This document shows positions 1 through 7,335 of a stretch of DNA of 26,732 nucleotides, piece by piece. Position numbers and translations under genes: made by a program. Position 1 is the first letter of the stretch, and each line of letters begins with the position of its first letter. This DNA is from CAZWVR01 sp964637235 (GTDB taxonomy: Bacteria; Bacteroidota; Bacteroidia; Bacteroidales; S143-33), in contig CAZWVR010000024.1 in assembly GCA_964637235.1 (NCBI GenBank), positions 1-26,732 on the forward strand. The letters run 5' to 3'. Under the pieces are notes generated by a model. That model had not been told where the DNA came from, did not search any database, and was given only the letters and a program-made list of their open reading frames with translations.

Positions 1-8
1 TTTCCCAT
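1..8 (-). CDS. rpmF: Possible 5' end of rpmF (ribosomal protein L32), cut by window edge
   Basis: An ATG lies at 8..6 on the minus strand, 11 bases after the DUF177 stop, followed by one Gly codon and two bases before the edge. In most bacteria, including Bacteroidota, DUF177/YceD genes sit directly upstream of rpmF, so position and spacing suggest L32. Only two codons are visible and the protein itself cannot be identified. The call rests on gene order alone. Confidence 0.25.
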
Positions 9-19
9 TTTATTATTTT

Positions 20-547
20 TTAGTTTAACTGTTCTTTTATATGATTTAAGTTCAATCGTGAACTTATAGAATTTTTAGGTTTATATCTATCAATAAGTTC
101 GAGCATTTGTGGATCACAAGTCGGGTTTCCATAAGGATCAGTTGGATGAATTTTTTTCATGGGTAATCCAAGTACAATAAAATCGTAAATGTGCTTAGCC
201 AAATTTATCTCAGAAGTTTCACGGGTAATTTTTAAAGTATCTTTGTAATCAGGTTCATTACTCTCATAATCAGCATATTCCAAATTTAAAAATGCAGTTG
301 TTTTATAATCCATATCAAAAGTATCTAAACATCTATCGCAGACGACTTTTACAGTTCCTTCTATTAAAAAATTTAATAAAAAACCCCTTCTTTGAGAAAT
401 AAGTTCAACATTAACAGAAAGATTTGCCCCTAAAATCTGGTCGTAATTAAAAACTTGAAAGAACTCGTCATCTACGTGATATTTAAAATTATATGTACCC
501 AAATTTAAATTCTTAATTTTCAATATGTATTGAGAAAGAATGCTCAT
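20..547 (-). CDS. DUF177 / YceD-family protein
   Basis: A 175-residue protein of the DUF177 (YceD) family, linked in bacteria and plastids to accumulation of large-subunit (23S) rRNA. The family mark is a C-x-x-C pair in V-C-D-R-C-L (residues 70-73) inside a predominantly beta-strand protein. The C-terminal part has the Asn-Pro-Thr-Cys-Asp-Pro then Leu-Ile-Asp-Arg-Tyr-Lys ending seen in Bacteroidota members. There is no signal peptide, so it should be cytoplasmic. The ATG at 547 is preceded by a TATCTTTG -7 element about 25 bases upstream. Its 3' end is 11 bases from what is probably rpmF. The family assignment is firm; the molecular role is inferred from homologues. Confidence 0.85.
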   Translation of the reverse strand: MSILSQYILKIKNLNLGTYNFKYHVDDEFFQVFNYDQILGANLSVNVELISQRRGFLLNFLIEGTVKVVCDRCLDTFDMDYKTTAFLNLEYADYESNEPDYKDTLKITRETSEINLAKHIYDFIVLGLPMKKIHPTDPYGNPTCDPQMLELIDRYKPKNSISSRLNLNHIKEQLN

Positions 548-571
548 ATTTAGCCACTGAATTTAGTCGGG

Positions 572-579
572 CAAAGATA
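572..579 (-). promoter_or_regulatory. -7 element (TAnnTTTG) of DUF177 promoter
   Basis: TATCTTTG on the minus strand is a perfect match to the Bacteroidota -7 consensus and lies 24 bases before the DUF177 ATG. I see no good TTG -33 element 19-21 bases upstream, only an A/T tract. The start site would fall near 565. Confidence 0.5.
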
Positions 580-616
580 AATTATAATCATTAAAAAAGA
601 AAATTTTTTTAATATG

Positions 617-647
617 TTTCCGTTTATATAATAAATTTGTAATTTTG
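617..647 (+). promoter_or_regulatory. Candidate promoter for the 667 lipoprotein gene
   Basis: TAATTTTG at 640-647 matches the Bacteroidota -7 consensus TAnnTTTG. TTTC at 617-620, one mismatch from TTTG, lies exactly 19 bases upstream. Transcription would start near 654, giving a leader of roughly 13 bases. It is divergent from the DUF177 promoter in the same 119-bp gap. Confidence 0.45.
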
Positions 648-666
648 TATAAAAAAATAAATTACT

Positions 667-1542
667 ATGAAAAAACAATTACTTTTAACCTTTGCGGTAT
701 TAATTATAATATGGAATCTTGGATGTAAAAAGGAGAAAGAAAAATCGGTTAAGCAAACCGATACAAATCAAGTAGTTTCTACGGACACTGCACATAATAC
801 TTATTATCTTATTCCTTCTCCTGAGGACATATTCGGATTTTCCGAAGCTAAGAACTTGGTATTTAATGCAGAATATCTTAATCCAGTAGAAAATTTACAG
901 AAATATAATTCTACAAAATTGCAGGAAATAAATTTCGGTGTATATTCAGCAGATTTAGCATATTGTGCCGCATTTAATAAAAAAGACGAAACTTCTAAAT
1001 ATTTAGACATTGTAATGCAATTAAGTGATAAAATAGGAATTGAAGAAGTATTTGACCAAAATCTTATAAATCGTATTAAAAATCTTTCTCCTAATAAAGA
1101 TAGCCTTATAAAAATTTCCAATGATGCTTACTTTAAAATTACCGGATTTCTTGAAAAGAATAATCGCCAAAATACAATGGCATTAGTGGCAACAGGTGGT
1201 TGGATAGAAGTTATGTACTTAGTTGTAAATCCAACAGAGTATAAAGATATAGAAACAGTTCAAAAAATAGCAGACCAGAAAAAGATATTCTCCAATTTAA
1301 TGAACTTTCTGCGTCAATATAAAAGCGACCCCAATGTTGCTTCTGTAATAGAGAGCCTAAAACCTTTAGAAGATATTTATAATCAATTAAAAACTAAATC
1401 TATAGAAAAACAACAAAAGCAACAAGGTGATAAAATCGTTGTAGGCGGAAATAAACAAATTGTAATTACAAAAGAACAGTACGAAAAATTAAAGCAAACT
1501 ATTATCAAAATACGAAATAATTTTACATTAAATAACGTTTAA
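667..1542 (+). CDS. Lipoprotein of unknown function
   Basis: 291 residues. The N-terminus is a lipoprotein signal peptide: Lys-Lys, a hydrophobic run, then the lipobox N-L-G-C with Cys20 as the predicted lipidated residue, followed by a Lys/Glu-rich linker typical of Bacteroidota surface or outer-membrane lipoproteins. The mature part (about 40-260) looks mostly helical, with a conserved-looking stretch around Tyr-Ser-Ala-Asp-Leu-Ala-Tyr-Cys (residues 93-100). No catalytic motif or named domain is evident. The last 50 residues are Gln/Lys-rich and probably helical. It is 20 bases upstream of the secreted-protein gene at 1563 and shares its terminator, so the two are probably co-transcribed. 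I do not recognise a function; periplasmic or membrane-attached location is the supportable claim. Confidence 0.75.
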   Translation: MKKQLLLTFAVLIIIWNLGCKKEKEKSVKQTDTNQVVSTDTAHNTYYLIPSPEDIFGFSEAKNLVFNAEYLNPVENLQKYNSTKLQEINFGVYSADLAYCAAFNKKDETSKYLDIVMQLSDKIGIEEVFDQNLINRIKNLSPNKDSLIKISNDAYFKITGFLEKNNRQNTMALVATGGWIEVMYLVVNPTEYKDIETVQKIADQKKIFSNLMNFLRQYKSDPNVASVIESLKPLEDIYNQLKTKSIEKQQKQQGDKIVVGGNKQIVITKEQYEKLKQTIIKIRNNFTLNNV

Positions 1543-1562
1543 TGTTAAAAAAGTAAAGAATT

Positions 1563-2069
1563 ATGAAACAACTAAAAATCATTATCCTATTCAGTTTTTT
1601 ATTATTGCCATTCATAGGATTTTCTCAGATTGATTGTTCTAATTTTTTAGCAGACCGAAAAGCAGAAGAACCTTATAGGATTAATTCGCTCTCTAAAAGT
1701 GCAGTCTGTGTAAGTGGACATACTTATGAATTTGTTGTTCCACTTCAAAAAGGTTATGAATACAGAATTATTTTCTACGCAAGCTCTGTATTCAATAACA
1801 AAATCAATTTTAAAATTGTAGATCTTAATACAGGTAAAACTGTTTTAGATTTACCAGGAGAAAGTGAAACAAATGAAAAGGGAACAGCAGCCTTAGCTCC
1901 CTATTATGACGAAAGAACTGGTCGAGAAATACACCCTTATTTTGATTTTATACCACAGACTACAACTAATTTAAAAATAATCATTGAGGTTCTACCACAA
2001 AAAGATTTAATAAAAGGTTGCGTTGCGGTTATGATATTAGATAAAGTTTCCGAAGAAGGCGGATTTTAA
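1563..2069 (+). CDS. Secreted protein of unknown function
   Basis: 168 residues. Residues 1-21 form a Sec signal peptide ending Gly-Phe-Ser-Gln, with cleavage likely before Gln22 (a common Bacteroidota arrangement). The mature protein of about 146 residues is rich in beta strand. Segments such as Tyr-Glu-Tyr-Arg-Ile-Ile-Phe-Tyr and Leu-Lys-Ile-Ile-Ile-Glu-Val suggest a jelly-roll or Ig-like sandwich. Three cysteines (25, 49 and near 153) could give one disulphide. No enzyme motif is visible. It follows the lipoprotein by 20 bases and is closed by a strong terminator 20 bases after the stop, so it is the last gene of a two-gene unit. A partnership with the lipoprotein is inferred from position only. 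Confidence 0.7.
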   Translation: MKQLKIIILFSFLLLPFIGFSQIDCSNFLADRKAEEPYRINSLSKSAVCVSGHTYEFVVPLQKGYEYRIIFYASSVFNNKINFKIVDLNTGKTVLDLPGESETNEKGTAALAPYYDERTGREIHPYFDFIPQTTTNLKIIIEVLPQKDLIKGCVAVMILDKVSEEGGF

Positions 2070-2087
2070 ACTATACGTATAAATGAC

Positions 2088-2116
2088 AAGGGGGCGTCTA
2101 AATGCGCCCCTTTTTA
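2088..2116 (+). terminator. Rho-independent terminator after the lipoprotein/secreted-protein pair
   Basis: GGGGCG (2091-2096) pairs with CGCCCC (2105-2110) around an 8-base loop, extended by G2090-T2111 and two A-T pairs, and followed directly by TTTTTATTTT. It begins about 20 bases after the stop at 2069. The minus-strand side lacks a T run, so it should act on plus-strand transcripts only. Its left arm and loop are identical over 13 bases to the terminator at 23263-23291. Confidence 0.85.
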
Positions 2117-2271
2117 TTTTCTTTTTATAACAAAAAAATCCTTTTATAAATGTCATAAAATTTATAATGCCCTTTATTTGTAGCATTTAACTATTTTACT
2201 CAATTTAGATTTTAAATTGTCTCATTAAATTAAAGTTAAGCATAAAAAATTTCTGCTAAATTAAATTCAAA

Positions 2272-2601
2272 CTATAAATCATTTTTAATACGTTCCAATG
2301 TTTCCTTAATATTTTGTAGTCGTTTAATTATTTCAAATTTAGACTCCACTTCTTCCTTACGGTTTTTTAAAATATCTGCTGCTCCCTTTAAAGTCATGCC
2401 CCGTTCTTTTACCAAATGATATATAAGCCTAAGATTATCAATATCTTGCTTTGTAAACAAACGATTACCTTTTTTATTTTTCTTTGGTTTTATATAATTA
2501 GGGAACTTTTTTTCCCAATAACGAATAAGCGAGGTATTAACATTAAAAATCTCAGCAACTTCGCCTATGGTATAATAAAGTTTTTCGCTATTTTCCTGCA
2601 T
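2272..2601 (-). CDS. Small MerR-family transcriptional regulator
   Basis: 109 residues with an N-terminal MerR winged-helix domain. The helix-turn-helix runs about residues 10-31 (Thr-Ile-Gly-Glu-Val-Ala ... Ile-Arg-Tyr-Trp-Glu), followed by the wing and the second helix pair with Gly-Met-Thr-Leu-Lys-Gly-Ala. The C-terminal third is a short charged helix, probably the dimerisation coiled coil. There is no effector-binding domain or metal-binding cysteine, so the ligand, if any, is unknown. Short MerR proteins of this build are common in Bacteroidota. The gene starts one base after the DUF58 stop, so it is co-transcribed with DUF58 and probably trxA. The stretch 2117-2271 downstream holds no gene and no clear hairpin. 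Confidence 0.85.
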   Translation of the reverse strand: MQENSEKLYYTIGEVAEIFNVNTSLIRYWEKKFPNYIKPKKNKKGNRLFTKQDIDNLRLIYHLVKERGMTLKGAADILKNRKEEVESKFEIIKRLQNIKETLERIKNDL

Positions 2602-2602
2602 T

Positions 2603-3532
2603 TTAATATAATTTTTGCCGTTTTAAAAGGTATTGCATTAAAATAAAATCGAATGGATTATTTATATCAGCTTCTACGAAATCAATATTATACTGTCCAG
2701 ATTTTAACTTTATATTATCAAAATATTCTTGAACTTTTTGTTTATATAAATCCCGTATTTGGTTGGGATTTAATTTAAAAATTTCACCAGTTTCCAAGTC
2801 TATAAATTTATATGGACGATTTGAAAATTCAAAATTTTTTTCAAAATTTTTATCAAAAGTATGAAATAAAATAACCTCATGTTTATTATGTCGTAAATGC
2901 TGCAAAGCACTAAATAACGCATCGATATTGCCATATTCAAACATATCGGAAAAAATTACTACCAAAGAACGTTTATGAATTTTTTCTGCAATCAAATGTA
3001 ATGTATTAGCTATAAAAGTTCGGTTGCTTTTTTTTATATTTTTAACATCTAATAAACTGTTTAATTTACTATAAATCAAACCAATATGAGTAATGTTAAG
3101 TTTTGCATCTAAATGAAAATCAATATCATCAGAAAATAACGTTAATCCCACTGCATCCCTTTGTTTCCTCATCAAATAAATAAGAGCTGAGGCAGAGTAT
3201 AATGAAAATAGAAGTTTATTTTTCTGCTGTGAAGGAAAAAGCATAGACGGAGAAATATCAATAATAATCTGACATCTTAAATTTGTTTCCGCCTCAAACT
3301 TTTTTACAAAAAGTTTATCAGTCCGCGCATATAACTTCCAATCAATAAAACGAGTGCTTTCTCCTATATTATAAAGTCTATGTTCAGCGAATTCTACGGA
3401 AAATCCGTGATATGGACTTTTATGCAAACCAGTTATAAAACCCTCTACAATAAAACGAGCTATTAGCTCTAAATTATCAAATTGTAATAATTCCTTTATG
3501 TGCTCCAATTTTATTTGTTCTAATTTATGCAT
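2603..3532 (-). CDS. DUF58 protein with vWA-like fold
   Basis: 309 residues, full length for the DUF58 family. The family core is visible from about residue 40: the His-Arg-Leu-Tyr, Gly-Glu-Ser, Ile-Asp-Trp-Lys and Ala-Arg-Thr-Asp-Lys-Leu-Phe-Val-Lys run, then Ile-Ile-Ile-Asp-Ile-Ser-Pro-Ser-Met, which is a D-x-S-x-S metal-ion-dependent adhesion (MIDAS)-like motif. No transmembrane segment is seen, unlike many longer DUF58 proteins. These proteins normally work with a MoxR-type AAA+ ATPase, often in aerotolerance (Bat) or metal-insertion-like systems. No MoxR gene is in this window. The upstream neighbour is trxA (24-base gap) and the downstream neighbour the MerR gene (1-base gap). Exact role unknown. 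Confidence 0.88.
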   Translation of the reverse strand: MHKLEQIKLEHIKELLQFDNLELIARFIVEGFITGLHKSPYHGFSVEFAEHRLYNIGESTRFIDWKLYARTDKLFVKKFEAETNLRCQIIIDISPSMLFPSQQKNKLLFSLYSASALIYLMRKQRDAVGLTLFSDDIDFHLDAKLNITHIGLIYSKLNSLLDVKNIKKSNRTFIANTLHLIAEKIHKRSLVVIFSDMFEYGNIDALFSALQHLRHNKHEVILFHTFDKNFEKNFEFSNRPYKFIDLETGEIFKLNPNQIRDLYKQKVQEYFDNIKLKSGQYNIDFVEADINNPFDFILMQYLLKRQKLY

Positions 3533-3556
3533 AATATACGTGCTAACAAATCTCCA

Positions 3557-3877
3557 TTATAAATATTTTTCCAATGTTTTAACTAAAATTCTTTTTGGTA
3601 CAGCCCCGACAATTTTATCTACTAACTGTCCATTTTTAATAAATAAGACAGTAGGAATATTTAAAACGCCATATTTCATTGGTATCTGTGGATTATTATC
3701 CACATCTACCTTTCCAATTATAGCTCGACCTTCATATTCCTGAGCCATTTCCTCTATGAAGGGCTCTATCAAACGGCATGGCCCACACCACTCTGCCCAT
3801 AAATCCAATACAGCTACTTTATCTGACTTTAAAACGATATCCTCAAAATTTGCATCGGTAATAATTATTGGTCCCAT
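3557..3877 (-). CDS. trxA: Thioredoxin
   Basis: 106 residues, the normal size for thioredoxin 1. The active site Trp-Cys-Gly-Pro-Cys is at 30-34, preceded by Asp-Leu-Trp-Ala-Glu, and the cis-proline loop Ile-Pro-Thr-Val is in the second half. It reduces protein disulphides in the cytoplasm, recharged by thioredoxin reductase, which is not in this window. The reading frame stays open upstream to 3985, but those 36 codons do not resemble thioredoxin, and a TACTTTTG promoter element at 3891-3898 lies within them. The ATG at 3877 is therefore the start. It heads the trxA-DUF58-merR unit and is divergent from the multidomain gene at 3977. Confidence 0.95.
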   Translation of the reverse strand: MGPIIITDANFEDIVLKSDKVAVLDLWAEWCGPCRLIEPFIEEMAQEYEGRAIIGKVDVDNNPQIPMKYGVLNIPTVLFIKNGQLVDKIVGAVPKRILVKTLEKYL

Positions 3878-3890
3878 AGTTTTTTTACTG

Positions 3891-3898
3891 CAAAAGTA
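3891..3898 (-). promoter_or_regulatory. -7 element of the trxA promoter
   Basis: TACTTTTG on the minus strand is a perfect TAnnTTTG match, 13 bases before the trxA ATG. No TTG is found 19-21 bases further upstream. If it is used, the trxA leader would be under ten bases. Confidence 0.5.
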
Positions 3899-3976
3899 AT
3901 CTTTTTCAAAAAAATTTCTAATATAATATTTTTTGATTTTGATAAAAAACTTTAATTTTACATTCAAAACCAATAT

Positions 3977-6196
3977 ATGAGCCAATTAATTATTACAACC
4001 GATTTAAAAGCAATAAGACCAATTTGGGACTCTGGTTTTACTGAAAATATAAAAAGATATAATCAACTGAAAAAAATTTTTGATCAGGATAAAGAATATA
4101 GAATTTTTGCAGAACCAATACCAAGTGCAGGAGATAAAATTGCTTGGCATACAGAATACAATGGAACTATTATTCCTTTCCCAAAATTAGACGAGCAGGA
4201 AAAAGAACAAATAAAATCCAGACTTAAATATCAAGCAAATAAATTATACATTAGCATTCTAAAAAATATAAAAACAAAAAATGAACAACTAAAACTATTT
4301 GATCTATTAGACGCTTGCTTTGAAATTCCTGACTATTCCGATATATATGTTATTATTTCACCCAATGGTGAAAAAAATTTTACTCTTACCCGTTGGGGTT
4401 TTATGGACGAAAATAGTCATAAACCAAAACAAATTTTAAAATCTTTAATCGCCCTAAAAGTCAATACAATAAAAGTCAATGTAATTATTGGTAATAATAA
4501 ACCTGCTATAAATCAAGAAGTTTATATAAAATTAAAAAACAAAGAAAAAAAATATATCACCGATAAAAATGCTACAATAATATTAGAGGATTTCCCACTG
4601 CTGGAAAAGTTTCAAATATACATTAAAGAAAAAGACACTCCTAAATATATAGAAACATACACTGTAAACTATCAAAACGAAATTACATACTTCATAGGTT
4701 CAAAAAAAGAACAAAGACAAAAAGTAAAGATTATAGCTATTGATGAAAACGAACAACCTAAACCCAAAGAAACATTAAGAATTTCTTATGAAGATATACA
4801 AAAAGAATACGAAACAGATAAAAACGGTGAAATTTATTTAGGAGAATTTTTCATAAATACAGAAATAACAATAGAACAAATATCAGAAAATAAAGTAATA
4901 AAAAAGCAAACTATTAAGGTACAAAAAGGTACAGAGAAGTACATGTTCAATATTTTAAAAACAAAAAAATATGGGCTATTAAAAATCCAAGCAATAGATG
5001 AAAACGGGAAAAAACTATCTGATATACTTTTAGAAATAATAATAGCTAATCAATCTTTCCAATACAAAACTAATGAAAAAGGATTAGTAGAAATACCGAA
5101 TGTTCCTATAAAAGAGGAGGTTAAAATTAGACAATTGGAAAATGGCATTCCTAAATTTCAACAAATCATAAAATTTGACTCAGAACAAAAAATATACACA
5201 TTTGTTGGGAAAAATACTAAATTGGAAAGTGCTCTGGGTGATATAATAGTAAGAGTTATAGATAAAAAAAATAATCCCATAAAAAACCTCCGAGTAGAAA
5301 TAGAAACCCACGAAAGGATATACAGTAGAATAACTAATCAAAACGGTCAAGCTTTATTCAATAAAATGCCTTGTAAAGAAGAAATGATTTTAAAAATAGA
5401 ATACAGAGGCAAAAAAATACACAATAAATTAAATTGCAAAGCAGATACCTCCAATGAAATAACAATAGTATTAGGAGACAGCAAAATACTATGGTGGCTG
5501 CTTATAATTTTCCTGGGTTTACTGATATTTGGACTAATCCTTTTAACTACTCAGAAACACAATAGAAATCTACCATCACCCACACAAAATACTGATACAA
5601 CTACAAAACGCACACATAAACCCCAAGGCTTTCAAATCATTGTATATAAAGACACATTAAAACACCCAGCTATAAATACATTCCTAACTATAAAAACAAA
5701 AGATACTGTATATCAGGCTCATACAGATAGTAACGGTATAGCTATTATCCCTGAACTGAAAAACTATAAAGGCGAACTTACTATTATAGCAACATTAAAA
5801 GGTTTCCCTAAACAAATGTTCACTTTCCCATACGCTAAGAAAAAAATCATCTATTTGAAAAAAGAATCAGGAGAAACATCAGAAATCATTTTACCTTGCG
5901 ATACAACAATACTTTCAAAAGGGTTTCATTCTACAATAAAAACATTCCATTTGACAAAAGACAAAGGATATTTGACATTTATATATGGAACTTATCAAAT
6001 TCCTGACAAATTCATAATATACAGAGGTACAATAGCCGATACATCCAATAAAAATATCATATGGCAGTCAAGATTTCAAACAGGTAATCATAAAAGAATA
6101 TTTAGATTTGAAGCGCCAGACAGTTTAATTACAATTAGAGTAATAGGCGGAGATACCGTTAAAACTGAATGGTACTTCCGCGTTAACTGTCCTTAA
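3977..6196 (+). CDS. Multidomain protein of unknown function: N-terminal FAEP/WGF domain, beta-domain repeats, TM helix, Cys-bracketed C-terminal module
   Basis: 739 residues, no signal peptide. Seen directly: (1) an N-terminal domain, about 1-160, with Phe-Ala-Glu-Pro-Ile (44-48), Ile-Ala-Trp (55-57), a helical middle and Thr-Arg-Trp-Gly-Phe (138-142); (2) four tandem beta domains, about 163-241, 248-327, 333-411 and 421-500, each with the 'aid-x-x-x-x-P ... T-D/N-x-x-G' pattern of transthyretin/CarboxypepD_reg/Cna_B-like sandwiches; (3) a transmembrane helix 504-524; (4) a Thr/Pro linker; (5) a fifth beta domain, about 550-627; (6) a C-terminal module 640-739 between Cys641 and Cys738, with Gly-Thr-Tyr-x-x-Pro-Asp and Glu-Trp-Tyr-Phe. 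No catalytic motif stands out. The smaller paralogue follows after 11 bases. The lack of a signal peptide suggests one domain set on each side of the inner membrane, with the C-terminal pair of cysteines possibly disulphide-bonded in the periplasm. Function unknown; a scaffold or envelope-sensing role is only a guess. Confidence 0.8.
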   Translation: MSQLIITTDLKAIRPIWDSGFTENIKRYNQLKKIFDQDKEYRIFAEPIPSAGDKIAWHTEYNGTIIPFPKLDEQEKEQIKSRLKYQANKLYISILKNIKTKNEQLKLFDLLDACFEIPDYSDIYVIISPNGEKNFTLTRWGFMDENSHKPKQILKSLIALKVNTIKVNVIIGNNKPAINQEVYIKLKNKEKKYITDKNATIILEDFPLLEKFQIYIKEKDTPKYIETYTVNYQNEITYFIGSKKEQRQKVKIIAIDENEQPKPKETLRISYEDIQKEYETDKNGEIYLGEFFINTEITIEQISENKVIKKQTIKVQKGTEKYMFNILKTKKYGLLKIQAIDENGKKLSDILLEIIIANQSFQYKTNEKGLVEIPNVPIKEEVKIRQLENGIPKFQQIIKFDSEQKIYTFVGKNTKLESALGDIIVRVIDKKNNPIKNLRVEIETHERIYSRITNQNGQALFNKMPCKEEMILKIEYRGKKIHNKLNCKADTSNEITIVLGDSKILWWLLIIFLGLLIFGLILLTTQKHNRNLPSPTQNTDTTTKRTHKPQGFQIIVYKDTLKHPAINTFLTIKTKDTVYQAHTDSNGIAIIPELKNYKGELTIIATLKGFPKQMFTFPYAKKKIIYLKKESGETSEIILPCDTTILSKGFHSTIKTFHLTKDKGYLTFIYGTYQIPDKFIIYRGTIADTSNKNIIWQSRFQTGNHKRIFRFEAPDSLITIRVIGGDTVKTEWYFRVNCP

Positions 6197-6207
6197 AATA
6201 CTTTAAA

Positions 6208-7335
6208 ATGAACGTTATTGAAAAAAAAACACTCAGAAATCTGAGATATCTCTGTGGTTCACCAGATTTAGTAAAAAGTAGGTATGAACACCTAAAACAT
6301 ACCTTTGGGGAAAATTACTCTATTTTTGCAGAACCTATATATATCTCAGAGACAAACACAATTATATGGACTACAAACCAAGAAGGAAAACCCATTAACT
6401 TCACAAAACTTACTCAGGAAGATCAGGCTTTGACAAAAAGCCTACTAAGACAAAATATCAATGCTTTAATAAAAAAAGCAAAAACTTATCAAGACACTAA
6501 ACTTATAGAATTTTTATTTAATTGCATAGAAGTGCCGTCAATGGAGAATGTTTTCCTTATAAAAAATAATAATCCTAAGGTTATATTAACTTTCTGGGGC
6601 TTTGTATCTGACGATCCCGATAGCCAAAAAGGTCTATTGGCTAAAATCATCGAAGTAAAAAAGATACCAATAGTAATACAAACTGTTTATCACGATACAA
6701 AAAAACCGGCACCAAACAAAAAAATCATATTTGAATACGAAAACAACAAAAAAGAACTAATCAGCGACGAAAATGGCAAAATTATAGTTGAAAACATCCC
6801 GATAGATACAAAATTTATCATAAAAACACCTATGTATGAAAAAGAAAAAGTATATGAATTCTATTGCTATGAAGGTGGAAATTATACAGTAGAAACTGAA
6901 CATCTATTAAATCCTGTATTTAAAACAATATATTCCGATGGTAAAATAGCAACCGACGAAATGTTTATTTTTGAATACAATGACAAAAAGATAGAAAAAA
7001 CTTCTGATAATCAGGGAATTATAATCCTTCATAACATAAAACCACAAACCACTATAAAAGCATATCAAAAAGACGAAAAAGGGCAAAGAAATTTACACGA
7101 ATATACGATAACTAACGAAAAAGAATATATCCTGAAAATTGCAAAAAAGGTACATATAATGAAAATTTTGGCAGTTGATAAGAAAAATCAACCTGTCCCA
7201 GAAGCAGAAATTACTGTTATTTATGAAGGCAAAAAAGAAAAATACATTTCCGATAAAAACGGATATATCTATATAAAAGGGATACAGCCCGGAACAAAAG
7301 TAAAAATAATAGCCACAAAAAAGAAAAAGAAATGA
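6208..7335 (+). CDS. Shorter paralogue: FAEP/WGF domain plus three beta-domain repeats, no TM helix
   Basis: 375 residues, no signal peptide and no membrane helix. Residues 1-150 align with the N-terminal domain of the preceding gene: Arg-Tyr-x-x-Leu-Lys, Phe-Ala-Glu-Pro-Ile (40-44), Ile-Ile-Trp (52-54), a helical middle, Cys-Ile-Glu-Val-Pro (106-110) and Thr-Phe-Trp-Gly-Phe (128-132). Three beta-sandwich repeats follow, at about 155-232, 236-310 and 314-371; the third has the same 'AVD-K-x-x-Q-P-V-P ... SDKNG' signature as the neighbour's repeats. The protein stops right after repeat three with a five-lysine tail, so the membrane helix and C-terminal module of the larger copy are missing. 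Its stop overlaps the kdsC start (ATGA). A nine-A run in codons 5-8 is a possible slippage site. Probably a soluble partner or derivative of its neighbour; function unknown. Confidence 0.78.
   Translation: MNVIEKKTLRNLRYLCGSPDLVKSRYEHLKHTFGENYSIFAEPIYISETNTIIWTTNQEGKPINFTKLTQEDQALTKSLLRQNINALIKKAKTYQDTKLIEFLFNCIEVPSMENVFLIKNNNPKVILTFWGFVSDDPDSQKGLLAKIIEVKKIPIVIQTVYHDTKKPAPNKKIIFEYENNKKELISDENGKIIVENIPIDTKFIIKTPMYEKEKVYEFYCYEGGNYTVETEHLLNPVFKTIYSDGKIATDEMFIFEYNDKKIEKTSDNQGIIILHNIKPQTTIKAYQKDEKGQRNLHEYTITNEKEYILKIAKKVHIMKILAVDKKNQPVPEAEITVIYEGKKEKYISDKNGYIYIKGIQPGTKVKIIATKKKKK

Noticed and set aside
2117..2271. Possible small RNA or promoter in the gap after the first terminator
   Set aside because: A/T-rich with no convincing hairpin, -7/-33 pair or reading frame.
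3932..3960. Promoter for the 739-residue gene (TTTG ... TAATTTTA)
   Set aside because: The -7 element has a mismatch at its last base and spacing is 17; too weak to list as a feature, though a promoter must lie in this gap.
3878..3985. N-terminal extension of trxA by 36 codons
   Set aside because: The added residues do not fit thioredoxin, overlap a TAnnTTTG element and the start of the divergent gene, and the 106-residue form has the normal length.
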